5,454 nucleotides of DNA from Acidobacteriaceae bacterium (GCA_003166055.1 PMWR01000262.1:5528-10981), one strand, 5' to 3'. Shown: positions 1-5,362, numbered from the stretch's first letter. Numbers and translations are program-made. The notes: generated by a model from the letters alone, not told the origin.

Positions 1-55
1 GAACCCGTGTTTTAAGATTGAGAATCTCACGTCCTAACCCCTAGACGATAGCGCC
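1..55 (-). tRNA. tRNA-Glu, anticodon CTC, 3' part cut off by the window edge
   Basis: Read on the minus strand from position 55, the sequence folds as a tRNA. The 5' acceptor strand is GGCGCTA (55-49), followed by T8 and C9. The D arm GTCTAGGGGTTAGGAC is the form typical of bacterial tRNA-Glu. The anticodon stem TGAGA/TCTTA has five pairs including one G-T. The seven-base loop TTCTCAA puts CTC at positions 34-36, reading GAG codons. A four-base variable loop and the 5' side of the T stem (ACGGG, then TTC) follow. The window ends at tRNA position 56, so the rest of the T loop, the 3' acceptor strand and any encoded CCA are not seen. Acceptor pairing therefore cannot be tested, but the fit of the rest is strong. 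Confidence 0.93.
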
Positions 56-91
56 ACACTTGCGGGGGCAGCCGTTGCCGGCCACTCACTT

Positions 92-120
92 ACTTTAACA
101 AAACTCGCGATCAATGCCAA
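92..120 (-). promoter_or_regulatory. Sigma-70-type promoter for tRNA-Glu
   Basis: On the minus strand a -35 box TTGGCA (120-115, five of six consensus bases) is separated by exactly 17 bases from a -10 box TAAAGT (97-92, four of six). Transcription would start near position 85, giving a leader of about 30 bases before the mature tRNA 5' end at 55. Position and spacing fit a promoter serving the tRNA alone rather than read-through from the DUF507 genes. Inferred from sequence only. Confidence 0.6.
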
Positions 121-146
121 AGGCTATATAAGCCTGAAACGCCGGC

Positions 147-422
147 TTAAATGCCCAGCTTCCTGACCTCGTCGTTATAGTACTTTCTATAAAGAATCTC
201 CCACTCCTGCGAGCCTTCCGTAATGATCTTGCGCTGGTTTGCGATCTTCAAGCGCGCAGCCGTGTCGATTTTGGCCTCTTCGGTCAGCAGGTTTTCGAGA
301 GCCTTGCGCGCTTCCTGGCGGATGGTGTTGCGATCCTCCATGAACCCGACTTCGTCGATCTCGGCCAGCGTATCGGCCACCGTGTGGGCCAGCTTGTTCA
401 GCTTGTCGCGGTTGATCCTCAT
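147..422 (-). CDS. DUF507 family protein (second gene of a tandem pair)
   Basis: A 91-residue, highly charged and probably mostly helical protein recognised as DUF507, a conserved bacterial family of unknown function. The C-terminal signature EGSQEWEILYRKYY (residues 69-82) is characteristic, and the N-terminus MRINRDKLNKLAH is also family-like. There is no signal peptide or membrane segment, so it is expected in the cytoplasm. The ATG at 422-420 overlaps the stop of the gene before it (ATGA), which indicates translational coupling. AAGGCGG four bases before the start could serve as ribosome binding site. The tRNA-Glu gene follows about 90 bases downstream on the same strand. A short AGGCT/AGCCT hairpin (121-135) lies just after the stop but has no convincing T-run. 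The family call is firm; the role is unknown. Confidence 0.88.
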   Translation of the reverse strand: MRINRDKLNKLAHTVADTLAEIDEVGFMEDRNTIRQEARKALENLLTEEAKIDTAARLKIANQRKIITEGSQEWEILYRKYYNDEVRKLGI

Positions 423-697
423 AGAACCGCCTTATACTTTTTCGCCAGCTCGGTCTTTACCTTCTTGAACATCTCGGCATATTGCGCGCCTGACTTGCGC
501 ATCTCTTCGGAGTACGCGTCGAGAATCACGCGCACTTCGTCGTTGATGCGGTCCTCCAGAGACAGCTCCTCGATCAGCCCCGCGGCAACGCGCGCTTCCG
601 CACCCTTCAAGTCACTGGTGGTGATCAGCTTGGCGTCAATGAGGTGCTTGACCGTTCGGCGGGCGAGATACCCGATGTAATCGCGGGAAAAAATCAT
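419..697 (-). CDS. DUF507 family protein (first gene of a tandem pair)
   Basis: A 92-residue charged, helix-rich protein related to the product of the next gene. Both begin with a short hydrophobic stretch, then RD and LA (residues 5-6 and 11-12 here), and both share a central E-E-L/E-N-L segment with acidic residues followed by an isoleucine. It lacks the EGSxEW signature of its partner and has only SGAQYAEMFKK (69-79) at the matching place, so it is the more divergent copy. Its TGA overlaps the ATG of the second gene. No strong Shine-Dalgarno is seen before the ATG at 697-695. The possible target-site repeat of the ankyrin cassette begins 46 bases upstream, so the original promoter may have been disturbed or replaced. 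Assigned to DUF507 by resemblance; function unknown. Confidence 0.82.
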   Translation of the reverse strand: MIFSRDYIGYLARRTVKHLIDAKLITTSDLKGAEARVAAGLIEELSLEDRINDEVRVILDAYSEEMRKSGAQYAEMFKKVKTELAKKYKAVL

Positions 698-742
698 GGG
701 CTAAAGCTCAGGATACCGCATCCGGCCACCCGATGTACACCA

Positions 743-756
743 TCCCCCGAACTGAT
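743..756. repeat. Left copy of a 14-bp direct repeat, candidate target-site duplication
   Basis: TCCCCCGAACTGAT occurs here and, exactly and in the same orientation, at 2361-2374. Each copy lies immediately outside an inverted repeat (two bases away on the left, one on the right). That arrangement is expected of a target-site duplication made when the segment between was inserted. Confidence 0.75.
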
Positions 757-758
757 GC

Positions 759-784
759 TGGGTCAGGTTGAATCCACTGGCCGA
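759..784 (+). repeat. Left terminal inverted repeat of the ankyrin cassette
   Basis: The outer 19 bases, TGGGTCAGGTTGAATCCAC (759-777), match the reverse complement of 2341-2359 except at 766-767. Seven more bases inward (778-784, ending CCGA) match except at 778 and 780. The repeat lies 62-87 bases upstream of the first DUF507 start codon and 189 bases before the ankyrin start. Confidence 0.75.
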
Positions 785-835
785 GACAGCTTTGGATTAT
801 GAACCCAAAGGGCAGGTTTTCGCAGCGATTGCCAT

Positions 836-852
836 GCTACCCTTGTGGTAGC
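836..852 (+). other. Small perfect hairpin in the ankyrin gene leader
   Basis: GCTACC (836-841) pairs perfectly with GGTAGC (847-852) across a five-base loop, CTTGT, about 120 bases before the ankyrin ATG. No T-run follows, so it is unlikely to be a terminator. A weaker CTTTGG/CCAAAG pair lies at 790-810. A role in the leader RNA or in the cassette end is possible but unsupported. Confidence 0.35.
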
Positions 853-972
853 GTAAAAGGGCGCATCCGGTCCGCGGACAGGACAGAAGTCCACCTTGCC
901 TTCACAACTCAGTTGGATGAACTCTCTTTCTGCCCGTAAATTGCGGACCTGGGCATACGAAAGGAAGTTCGC

Positions 973-2070
973 ATGCCGGTAAAACGCCTCCCGCCCAATC
1001 CCAGCCTTGACCACCTCAAACACCAAGCAAAAGACCTGCTCAAAGGCCACGCCTATGGCGATCCAGGCGTCATTCAGCGCCTCAGAGAGTTCCATCCCCG
1101 TTCCCTCAACGCGGCCGATCCCGAGATCTTCGCCGCCAGCCTCAAGCTCAGCGATGCGCTCCTCGCAATCGCCCGTGAACACGGCTTTCCCAGTTGGGCC
1201 AGACTCAAGTTTCATATCGCGAAACCCACGCGCGCCAATCAACTGGACCTGCCCCACCATGAGCGCATTGAAGACCCCATCTTTCGCCATGCCGTCGATT
1301 TGCTCGACGAGGGCGACGTGGCCGGTCTGCGCGCCTATCTGAAACAGCATCCCAAACTAGCGCGCCAGCATGTCACCTTCGAAGGCGGAAACTACTTCCG
1401 CAACCCAACGTTGATCGAGTTCATCGCCGAGAACCCAGTCCGCCACAACGCTCTACCGGCCAACATCCTCGAAGTCGCCAAGGTCATCCTCGACGCCGGC
1501 GTGGAGCAAGTTGCCCTGAACGAAACGCTCGGCCTTGTCTCCACCGGAAGTGTGCCGCGAGAGTGCCAAGTCCAGATTCCCTTAATTGACCTCCTATGCG
1601 ATCGTGGAGCCGATCCCAATTCTGCCCTGCAGATCGCTGTTGTGCTGGGAGAGCTCGAAGCGGCACGCGCCTTGATCGATTGCGGCGCCCGCATCAACCT
1701 TCCCATCGCGGCTGGATTGGGTCGCACGGCGGACTTCGCCCGGCTCCTTCCGTCATCCACAGGCGAAGACCGGCATCTCGCACTCACGGTGGCCGCCGAT
1801 CTGGGACAATTTGAGATCGTACAACTGCTGCTAGAAGCTGGTGTAGACCCCAACCGTTACAATCCCGTCGGCGGCCACTCCCACACCACACCGTTGCATC
1901 AGGCCGCTGGGCGCGGCTACGAGAAAATCGTGCGGCTTCTCGTAGAACACGGCGCGCGCCTCGACACAAAAGATCTACTCTGGAACGGCACACCTGCCGA
2001 TTGGGCAAGACGCGGTGGCAGGAAAGTACTAGAGGCATATCTTCACGCGCATGAAGCGGTGAAAGAGTAG
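973..2070 (+). CDS. Ankyrin-repeat protein with N-terminal helical module
   Basis: A 365-residue protein with no signal peptide or membrane segment, so probably cytoplasmic. Residues 7-82 form a helical module (PNPSLDHLKHQAKDLL, then LSDALLAIAREHGFPSWARLKFHI) of a type that I recall in front of ankyrin repeats or other domains in soil bacteria, often in multi-copy families. Ankyrin-like units follow. A first divergent unit lies near 101-130, a partial one near 164-176 (LEVAKVILDAGVE), and others near 217-242 and 243-260. The two best repeats are at 268-296 (LALTVAADLGQFEIVQLLLEAGVDPN) and 305-333 (TTPLHQAAGRGYEKIVRLLVEHGARLD), with a capping half-repeat at 338-358. Ankyrin repeats bind partner proteins, but no enzyme motif or partner can be named. 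The ATG is well supported by AAGGA (961-965) seven bases upstream. It is the only gene within the inverted-repeat-bounded cassette and has no operon partner. Confidence 0.92.
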   Translation: MPVKRLPPNPSLDHLKHQAKDLLKGHAYGDPGVIQRLREFHPRSLNAADPEIFAASLKLSDALLAIAREHGFPSWARLKFHIAKPTRANQLDLPHHERIEDPIFRHAVDLLDEGDVAGLRAYLKQHPKLARQHVTFEGGNYFRNPTLIEFIAENPVRHNALPANILEVAKVILDAGVEQVALNETLGLVSTGSVPRECQVQIPLIDLLCDRGADPNSALQIAVVLGELEAARALIDCGARINLPIAAGLGRTADFARLLPSSTGEDRHLALTVAADLGQFEIVQLLLEAGVDPNRYNPVGGHSHTTPLHQAAGRGYEKIVRLLVEHGARLDTKDLLWNGTPADWARRGGRKVLEAYLHAHEAVKE

Positions 2071-2135
2071 GAGCCAAAGCGGTTCCACAATTTACGTGCC
2101 CTCGCCGGCATCGTGCATGGTGACTTTTACTTCCA

Positions 2136-2163
2136 CCCCAGCAACGAAGGCCTGTTGCTGGGG
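2136..2163. other. Perfect 10-bp stem-loop downstream of the ankyrin gene
   Basis: CCCCAGCAAC (2136-2145) is exactly complementary to GTTGCTGGGG (2154-2163), with an eight-base loop GAAGGCCT that contains the palindrome AGGCCT. It starts 65 bases after the ankyrin stop. No T-run follows on either strand, so it is not a classical intrinsic terminator. It could still protect the 3' end of the transcript, halt transcription weakly, or be a structural part of the cassette. Confidence 0.6.
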
Positions 2164-2271
2164 ACCCCGATTGAGGAAAAAGCCACTTGACGTCGTGCTT
2201 CCGGGGTACAGCGATTGCGGAACCGCTGCAATGGATTCTCTGCGTCAATTCTGGATAGAGCTTTCACGCAT

Positions 2272-2324
2272 GATCATGTCCTTTGCCATGCACAGATCGG
2301 CCTGAAGATTATGGATCATGTCCT
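2272..2324 (+). repeat. Short direct repeat near the right end of the cassette
   Basis: GATCATGTCCT occurs at 2272-2282 and again at 2314-2324, starts 42 bases apart. Both copies lie just inside the right inverted repeat. They could be sub-terminal binding sites for a recombinase or a chance duplication. No matching copy was noticed at the left end, which weakens the first idea. Confidence 0.4.
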
Positions 2325-2333
2325 ATGGAAAAA

Positions 2334-2359
2334 TCGGTCTGTGGATTCAAATTGACCCA
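2334..2359 (-). repeat. Right terminal inverted repeat of the ankyrin cassette
   Basis: GTGGATTCAAATTGACCCA (2341-2359) is the inverted partner of 759-777, with 17 of 19 bases complementary. The match continues inward through TCGGTCT (2334-2340), with two more mismatches. A single T separates it from the right copy of the 14-bp direct repeat. Confidence 0.75.
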
Positions 2360-2360
2360 T

Positions 2361-2374
2361 TCCCCCGAACTGAT
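2361..2374. repeat. Right copy of the 14-bp direct repeat, candidate target-site duplication
   Basis: TCCCCCGAACTGAT is identical to 743-756 and in the same orientation. It abuts the outer edge of the right inverted repeat and lies 35 bases from the stop codon of the minus-strand ferredoxin gene. Confidence 0.75.
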
Positions 2375-2409
2375 CATCGAGCGCAAGAATCAAATCCGCG
2401 ACCAGTCGT

Positions 2410-2760
2410 CTACCCCCGGTGCGGGCAGCTCTTCGTGTTCACGCATTCGTCGGCGAGCCGCAGCCGCTCCACCGGCCGCCCGCCTACCAGGTGCTCCTCC
2501 ACAATGGCCGCGGCATCCTCCGGCTTCACATTGCCGTACCAGACCGCCTCGGGATAAACCACCACCGTGGGGCCGTGCTCGCACTGGTCCAGGCACCCGG
2601 ACTTGTTGATGCGCACTCTTCCGCCCAGCCCGGCGGCCTTGCTTAACAACTGCAGCTGCGTAAACAGCTCGCTCTTTCCATCCGTGGTGCAGGAAGGACG
2701 GGGCGCGTCCGCGGGGCGCGTATTATGACAGACAAAAACATGGCGTTCAAAGACAGGCAA
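2410..2760 (-). CDS. Thioredoxin-like [2Fe-2S] ferredoxin
   Basis: A 116-residue small soluble protein of the thioredoxin-fold [2Fe-2S] ferredoxin family (Shethna-type/NuoE-like fold), a cytoplasmic one-electron carrier. The opening FERHVFVCHNTRP and the stretch GRVRINKSGCLDQCEHGPTV (48-67) are diagnostic, followed by VYPEAVWYGNVKPED. Likely cluster ligands are C11, C24, C56 and C60 (C-x12-C and C-x3-C). The protein ends in ECVNTKSCPHRG with two further cysteines, C106 and C112, beyond the usual ligand set. The start is TTG (2760-2758), chosen because the family begins a few residues before HVFVC and a strong GGAGG stands seven bases upstream. Its electron donor and acceptor cannot be read from the context. 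It is divergent from the acidic-protein/recJ pair. Confidence 0.93.
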   Translation of the reverse strand: MPVFERHVFVCHNTRPADAPRPSCTTDGKSELFTQLQLLSKAAGLGGRVRINKSGCLDQCEHGPTVVVYPEAVWYGNVKPEDAAAIVEEHLVGGRPVERLRLADECVNTKSCPHRG

Positions 2761-2767
2761 GCGTATT

Positions 2768-2772
2768 CCTCC
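2768..2772 (-). promoter_or_regulatory. Shine-Dalgarno GGAGG deciding the TTG start of the ferredoxin
   Basis: GGAGG (2772-2768 on the minus strand) lies seven bases before the TTG start codon. No in-frame ATG exists near the conserved FERHVFVC beginning, so this site fixes the start as TTG. Confidence 0.8.
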
Positions 2773-2808
2773 AAAATTGCGATTCTCTCCAGACTAATGC
2801 ACCCACCC

Positions 2809-2855
2809 AGTCCCTTAGTCCCTCAGTCCCTAGTCCCTAGTCCCTGTTCCCTGTT
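2809..2855. repeat. Tandem AGTCCCT heptamer repeat in the divergent intergenic region
   Basis: AGTCCCT occurs at 2809-2815, 2817-2823, 2825-2831, 2832-2838 and 2839-2845, with spacings of 8, 8, 7 and 7. It then decays into GTTCCCT (2846-2852) and GTTC. On the minus strand it reads as AGGGACT units. The tract lies between two divergent genes, 49-95 bases from the ferredoxin start and 67-113 bases from the opposite start, so it overlaps the likely promoter zone of one or both. Copy number could vary by slippage. Confidence 0.85.
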
Positions 2856-2921
2856 CTTCCCTGCCTTTTTCACAATCATCAGCGCCCACCCGGCCCCATC
2901 TGCGAAAATAGAACCTTGACT

Positions 2922-3395
2922 ATGAGCACGGATAATCTTCTCTCGCTGAAAGACGACATGGTGGCCTTCATCGCGGGCCACGGAATGCACCGCCTCCCTG
3001 GTTACGTCACCGAGGACATTCCCTCCATCCTCTGGGAGGGCGCTGGCAACCCCGACGCATGGAAAGACTTTGTGGAGATGGCCAAGCACGTCGGCGCTCC
3101 GTTCGTTACCTTCAGCGAAATGACGCTGGAACGCGAAGAGCTCGACGCGCTCATTGAAGAAGCCGGCGAGATGAACTTCCCCGATGAAGAGGCGACGGAA
3201 CTTGTCGAAGCCCAATGGCTGCGCAAATACGCAGGCAATCTCGGCTACATCCAGCTCGGCTTTGTCTATCAGGGGCTCGTCTTCCTGCACGAGACCACCA
3301 CCGAGTGGTACGAACGGTACCAGACCCTGCTCGAAGACATCGAGGGCTTTCAGGACATCGTCATCGACGACCACGATCACGACGAGGACGAGTAA
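2922..3395 (+). CDS. Conserved-looking acidic protein of unknown function, upstream of recJ
   Basis: A 157-residue, strongly acidic soluble protein that I do not recognise. It has no signal peptide or membrane segment. The N-terminal part (about 5-30) reads as a helix followed by HGMHRLPGYVTEDIPSILWEG. The middle (65-100) is a charged helix pair rich in E and D. Residues 101-122 (RKYAGNLGYIQLGFVYQGLVFL) are the most hydrophobic and may form core strands. The C-terminus is a run of D, H and E (DDHDHDEDE, 149-157) that could bind divalent metal. ATG 2922 was chosen; a TTG at 2916 in the same frame would add two residues, and neither has a strong Shine-Dalgarno. The stop lies five bases before the likely recJ start, so the two are probably co-transcribed. 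Codon use and frame strongly favour a real gene. Confidence 0.82.
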   Translation: MSTDNLLSLKDDMVAFIAGHGMHRLPGYVTEDIPSILWEGAGNPDAWKDFVEMAKHVGAPFVTFSEMTLEREELDALIEEAGEMNFPDEEATELVEAQWLRKYAGNLGYIQLGFVYQGLVFLHETTTEWYERYQTLLEDIEGFQDIVIDDHDHDEDE

Positions 3396-3400
3396 GCGCC

Positions 3401-5287
3401 GTGGTCACGCCAGCCCTCCCATCCAGCCCGGCCGGTGGGACTGGCCAACTCCCTCTCTCGTCCACCATCCCTATCCCATCATCGCTGCCGCGCCAACGCC
3501 CCGCCCAGCGCTGGGTCATGCAAGAGCCGCATCCCGCTGAAGCCGAGGCGCTGGCTAAAGAAGCGCACCTGCCACTGGTTCTTGCCGAACTGCTCATTGC
3601 TCGCGGCATAACCGATGCTGCCCAGGCCTACGCGTTTCTCAATCCTGAACTAGCCCAGCTCAACGATCCCTTCCTCATGCTGGGCATGACTGCGGCCGTC
3701 GAACGCCTTGAAGCGGCCATCGCGCGCCATGAGCCTGTTCTGCTCTACGGCGACTACGATGTGGACGGCACCACCGCCGTCGTTCTGCTCAAGACCGCTA
3801 TTGAAATGCTGGGCGGCGAAGCTCGCTTTCATGTGCCTCACCGCTTGCGCGAAGGCTATGGACTGCAGTCCAGCGTGCTTGAAGAAGCGCACGCGGCAGG
3901 CGTTCGTCTCGTCATCACGGTTGACACCGGCATGCGCGCCTTTGCCGAGGCTGAAACAGCGCGCAATCTCGGCCTCGACCTCATCATCACCGACCATCAT
4001 CTTTGTCAGGCCGATGACGCGGTGCCTCACGCCCTCGCCATTCTCAATCCCAACCAGCCGGGCTGCCCGTATCCTGAAAAATCCCTCTGCGGTGCGGCCA
4101 TTGCGATGAAACTGGCGCTGGCCGTGCTGTCCCGGCGCGACCCCGCGCGCACGCGGGAAAAAACGCTGCCCAGTTTTCTGAAAATGGCCGCTATCGCCAC
4201 TATCGCCGATGCCGTTCCACTGCACGGTGAAAACCGCATCATCGCCGCCCTGGGGCTTCGTGAGCTTCGCGATCCGCGCAGCGCCGGACTGCGCGCATTG
4301 TTCGCCGTCGCCGGCCTTGATCCGGCAACCAAGCCGATCACTGGCTTCGACGTCGGATTCCGCATCGGCCCGCGCATCAACGCGGCCGGGCGCATGGATG
4401 TGGCCTCAGAGGTGATCGAACTCTTCTGCACCCGCGACCCTGCCAGGGCTGCACTGCTGGCCGGCAAACTCGAGCGCCTCAACCGCGAGCGCCGCGACGC
4501 CGAAGCCGCCGCACTCGAGTCCATCGAAATCCGCCTCGCCACCAGCGCCGAACTCGCCGGCAGCAGCCTGCTGGTCATCGACGGCGAAGGCTGGCATCGC
4601 GGAGTCATCGGCATCCTCGCCTCCCGCGTCGTCGAGCGCACCGCCAAGCCCGCAATCGTCATCAGCGTCGAAGATGGAGTCGCCCACGGCTCAGGCCGCT
4701 CCGTCGATGGATTTCAGTTGCTCAACGCCATTGAAAGCTGCGCCGATCTCTTCACGCGATTTGGTGGCCACGCCTTCGCCATCGGCTTTGCGCTGCCCGC
4801 CGGCGCACTGCCTGAACTCAAGCGCCGCCTCAATGTTTACGCTAACGCGCACCTGGCCAGCCGCACGCCGGAGCGGCTGCTGCGCATTCATGCTGAACTG
4901 CCTCTCGATCGCATCACGCCGGTGCTGGCCGGCTGGCTGCGCAAGCTCGAGCCTCTCGGCCACGGCAACCCCGAGCCCATTTTTGTCGCCCGGAATGCTC
5001 GCCTGCTCGCCGCCCCGCGCATCATGAAAGAGCGCCATATTCGCCTTGAACTGGCGCAGCAAGCAGCGCCCCAGCAAACAGCACAAGGCGGGGCGCAATC
5101 GCCCGTCTTTGCCGGCTCCAGCTCGGCCATTCGCGCCGTTGGCTGGGATCTTGCCGCCCGCGCGGCCTCCCTCAATCTGAAAGAGGGCAGCGTCATCGAT
5201 ATTGCCTACCGCATCCGCGAGAACGATCACCCTGAGCACGGCGGCCTCGAAGTCGAGATCGCCGGCATCGAGCCTTCCGCGCCGTGA
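3401..5287 (+). CDS. recJ: Single-stranded-DNA-specific exonuclease RecJ
   Basis: RecJ degrades single-stranded DNA 5'-3' with divalent metal in RecF-pathway recombination, mismatch repair and base-excision repair. All DHH-family marks are present (numbered from GTG 3401): GDYDVDGTT with D118, D120 and D122; ITVDTG with D175; TDHH (197-200); NPNQPGCPYPEK (216-227); and GPRINAAGRM (323-332). The DHHA1 part follows with GWHRGVIGI (397 on), GSGRS (430-434) and RFGGHAFAIG (GGH 455-457). A C-terminal OB-like domain begins near GHGNPEP (520-526) and contains a Gln/Ala/Ser-rich insert at about 553-575. The predicted 628 residues exceed the usual 560-590 because of a Pro/Ser-rich head. GTG 3401 keeps the conserved tryptophan of QRWVMQEP, whereas ATG 3518 (589 residues) would lose it. 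GAGGA at 3384-3388 is a rather distant ribosome site for the GTG. It follows the acidic-protein gene by five bases. Confidence 0.95.
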   Translation: MVTPALPSSPAGGTGQLPLSSTIPIPSSLPRQRPAQRWVMQEPHPAEAEALAKEAHLPLVLAELLIARGITDAAQAYAFLNPELAQLNDPFLMLGMTAAVERLEAAIARHEPVLLYGDYDVDGTTAVVLLKTAIEMLGGEARFHVPHRLREGYGLQSSVLEEAHAAGVRLVITVDTGMRAFAEAETARNLGLDLIITDHHLCQADDAVPHALAILNPNQPGCPYPEKSLCGAAIAMKLALAVLSRRDPARTREKTLPSFLKMAAIATIADAVPLHGENRIIAALGLRELRDPRSAGLRALFAVAGLDPATKPITGFDVGFRIGPRINAAGRMDVASEVIELFCTRDPARAALLAGKLERLNRERRDAEAAALESIEIRLATSAELAGSSLLVIDGEGWHRGVIGILASRVVERTAKPAIVISVEDGVAHGSGRSVDGFQLLNAIESCADLFTRFGGHAFAIGFALPAGALPELKRRLNVYANAHLASRTPERLLRIHAELPLDRITPVLAGWLRKLEPLGHGNPEPIFVARNARLLAAPRIMKERHIRLELAQQAAPQQTAQGGAQSPVFAGSSSAIRAVGWDLAARAASLNLKEGSVIDIAYRIRENDHPEHGGLEVEIAGIEPSAP

Positions 5288-5301
5288 GGTGAGGACGCAC
5301 A

Positions 5302-5334
5302 CAGCAAGGCCCACGGTCTCCCGTGGGCCCTTGT
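5302..5334. terminator. Strong hairpin between convergent genes, probable terminator
   Basis: GGCCCACGG (5308-5316) pairs perfectly with CCGTGGGCC (5321-5329) around a TCTC loop, 20 bases after the recJ stop. Allowing one bulged C, CAA/TTG extends the stem. No long T-run follows on either strand, so termination may be weak or bidirectional. Its place between recJ and a convergent gene supports the role. Confidence 0.65.
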
Positions 5335-5362
5335 GTTGAATACTCGTGGTTCGACGGAACAA

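Larger units (their letters stand above)
757..2360. mobile_element. Candidate transposase-less insertion cassette carrying an ankyrin-repeat gene
   Basis: The segment is bounded by imperfect 26-bp inverted repeats (759-784 and 2334-2359, 22 of 26 matching, with 17 of 19 in the outer core) and flanked by an exact 14-bp direct repeat. Together these are the usual marks of a transposed unit. The only convincing gene inside is the ankyrin-repeat CDS at 973-2070; no reading frame resembles a transposase, and the 270 bases after the gene contain only short repeats and a hairpin. From known biology this fits a mobile insertion cassette, in which a passenger gene sits between IS-like ends and moves with a transposase supplied elsewhere. 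A 14-bp duplication is long for most IS families; IS4-type elements come nearest, with about 10-13. The inverted and direct repeats are seen; mobility and family are inferred. Confidence 0.6.
2071..2409. other. Gene-free stretch between the ankyrin and ferredoxin genes
   Basis: No supported gene lies in these 339 bases. Reading frames here are short and without recognisable domains, and no transposase fragment was recognised. The stretch holds a perfect 10-bp-stem hairpin (2136-2163), an 11-bp direct repeat GATCATGTCCT (2272-2282 and 2314-2324), the right inverted repeat of the cassette (2334-2359) and the right 14-bp direct repeat (2361-2374). The last 35 bases separate the cassette from the stop codon of the ferredoxin gene. 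Confidence 0.7.

Noticed and set aside
121..135. Short hairpin AGGCT/AGCCT after the DUF507 stop as a terminator
   Set aside because: The stem is only five pairs, the loop is AT-rich and there is no T-run on the minus strand. It also lies at the edge of the tRNA promoter, so the similarity is probably incidental.
913..942. Possible ankyrin promoter (TTGGAT, 17-18 bases, GTAAAT or TAAATT)
   Set aside because: Only about half of the consensus bases match in each box, too weak to annotate as a promoter.
763..1350. Long minus-strand frame (195 codons) opposite the ankyrin gene
   Set aside because: It has no recognisable domain and no good start, and it overlaps an ankyrin CDS with clear repeats and a strong ribosome site. 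It is an antisense shadow in GC-rich DNA.
1784..2248. Minus-strand frame reaching into the gap after the ankyrin gene, considered as a transposase remnant
   Set aside because: The translation is rich in R, S, C and P without any DDE, IstB-like or HTH motif, and half of it lies opposite the ankyrin gene.
2096..2609. Small plus-strand frames after the ankyrin gene
   Set aside because: No conserved motif and poor ribosome sites. The later part is antisense to the well-supported ferredoxin gene.
2809..2855. AGTCCCT tract considered as a CRISPR array
   Set aside because: Units are seven bases and nearly contiguous, with no spacers. It is a simple tandem repeat.
3215..3400. Upstream extension of the recJ frame to its first possible start
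   Set aside because: This part overlaps the acidic-protein gene out of frame and encodes an Arg-rich low-complexity stretch unlike RecJ. The true start must lie after 3395.
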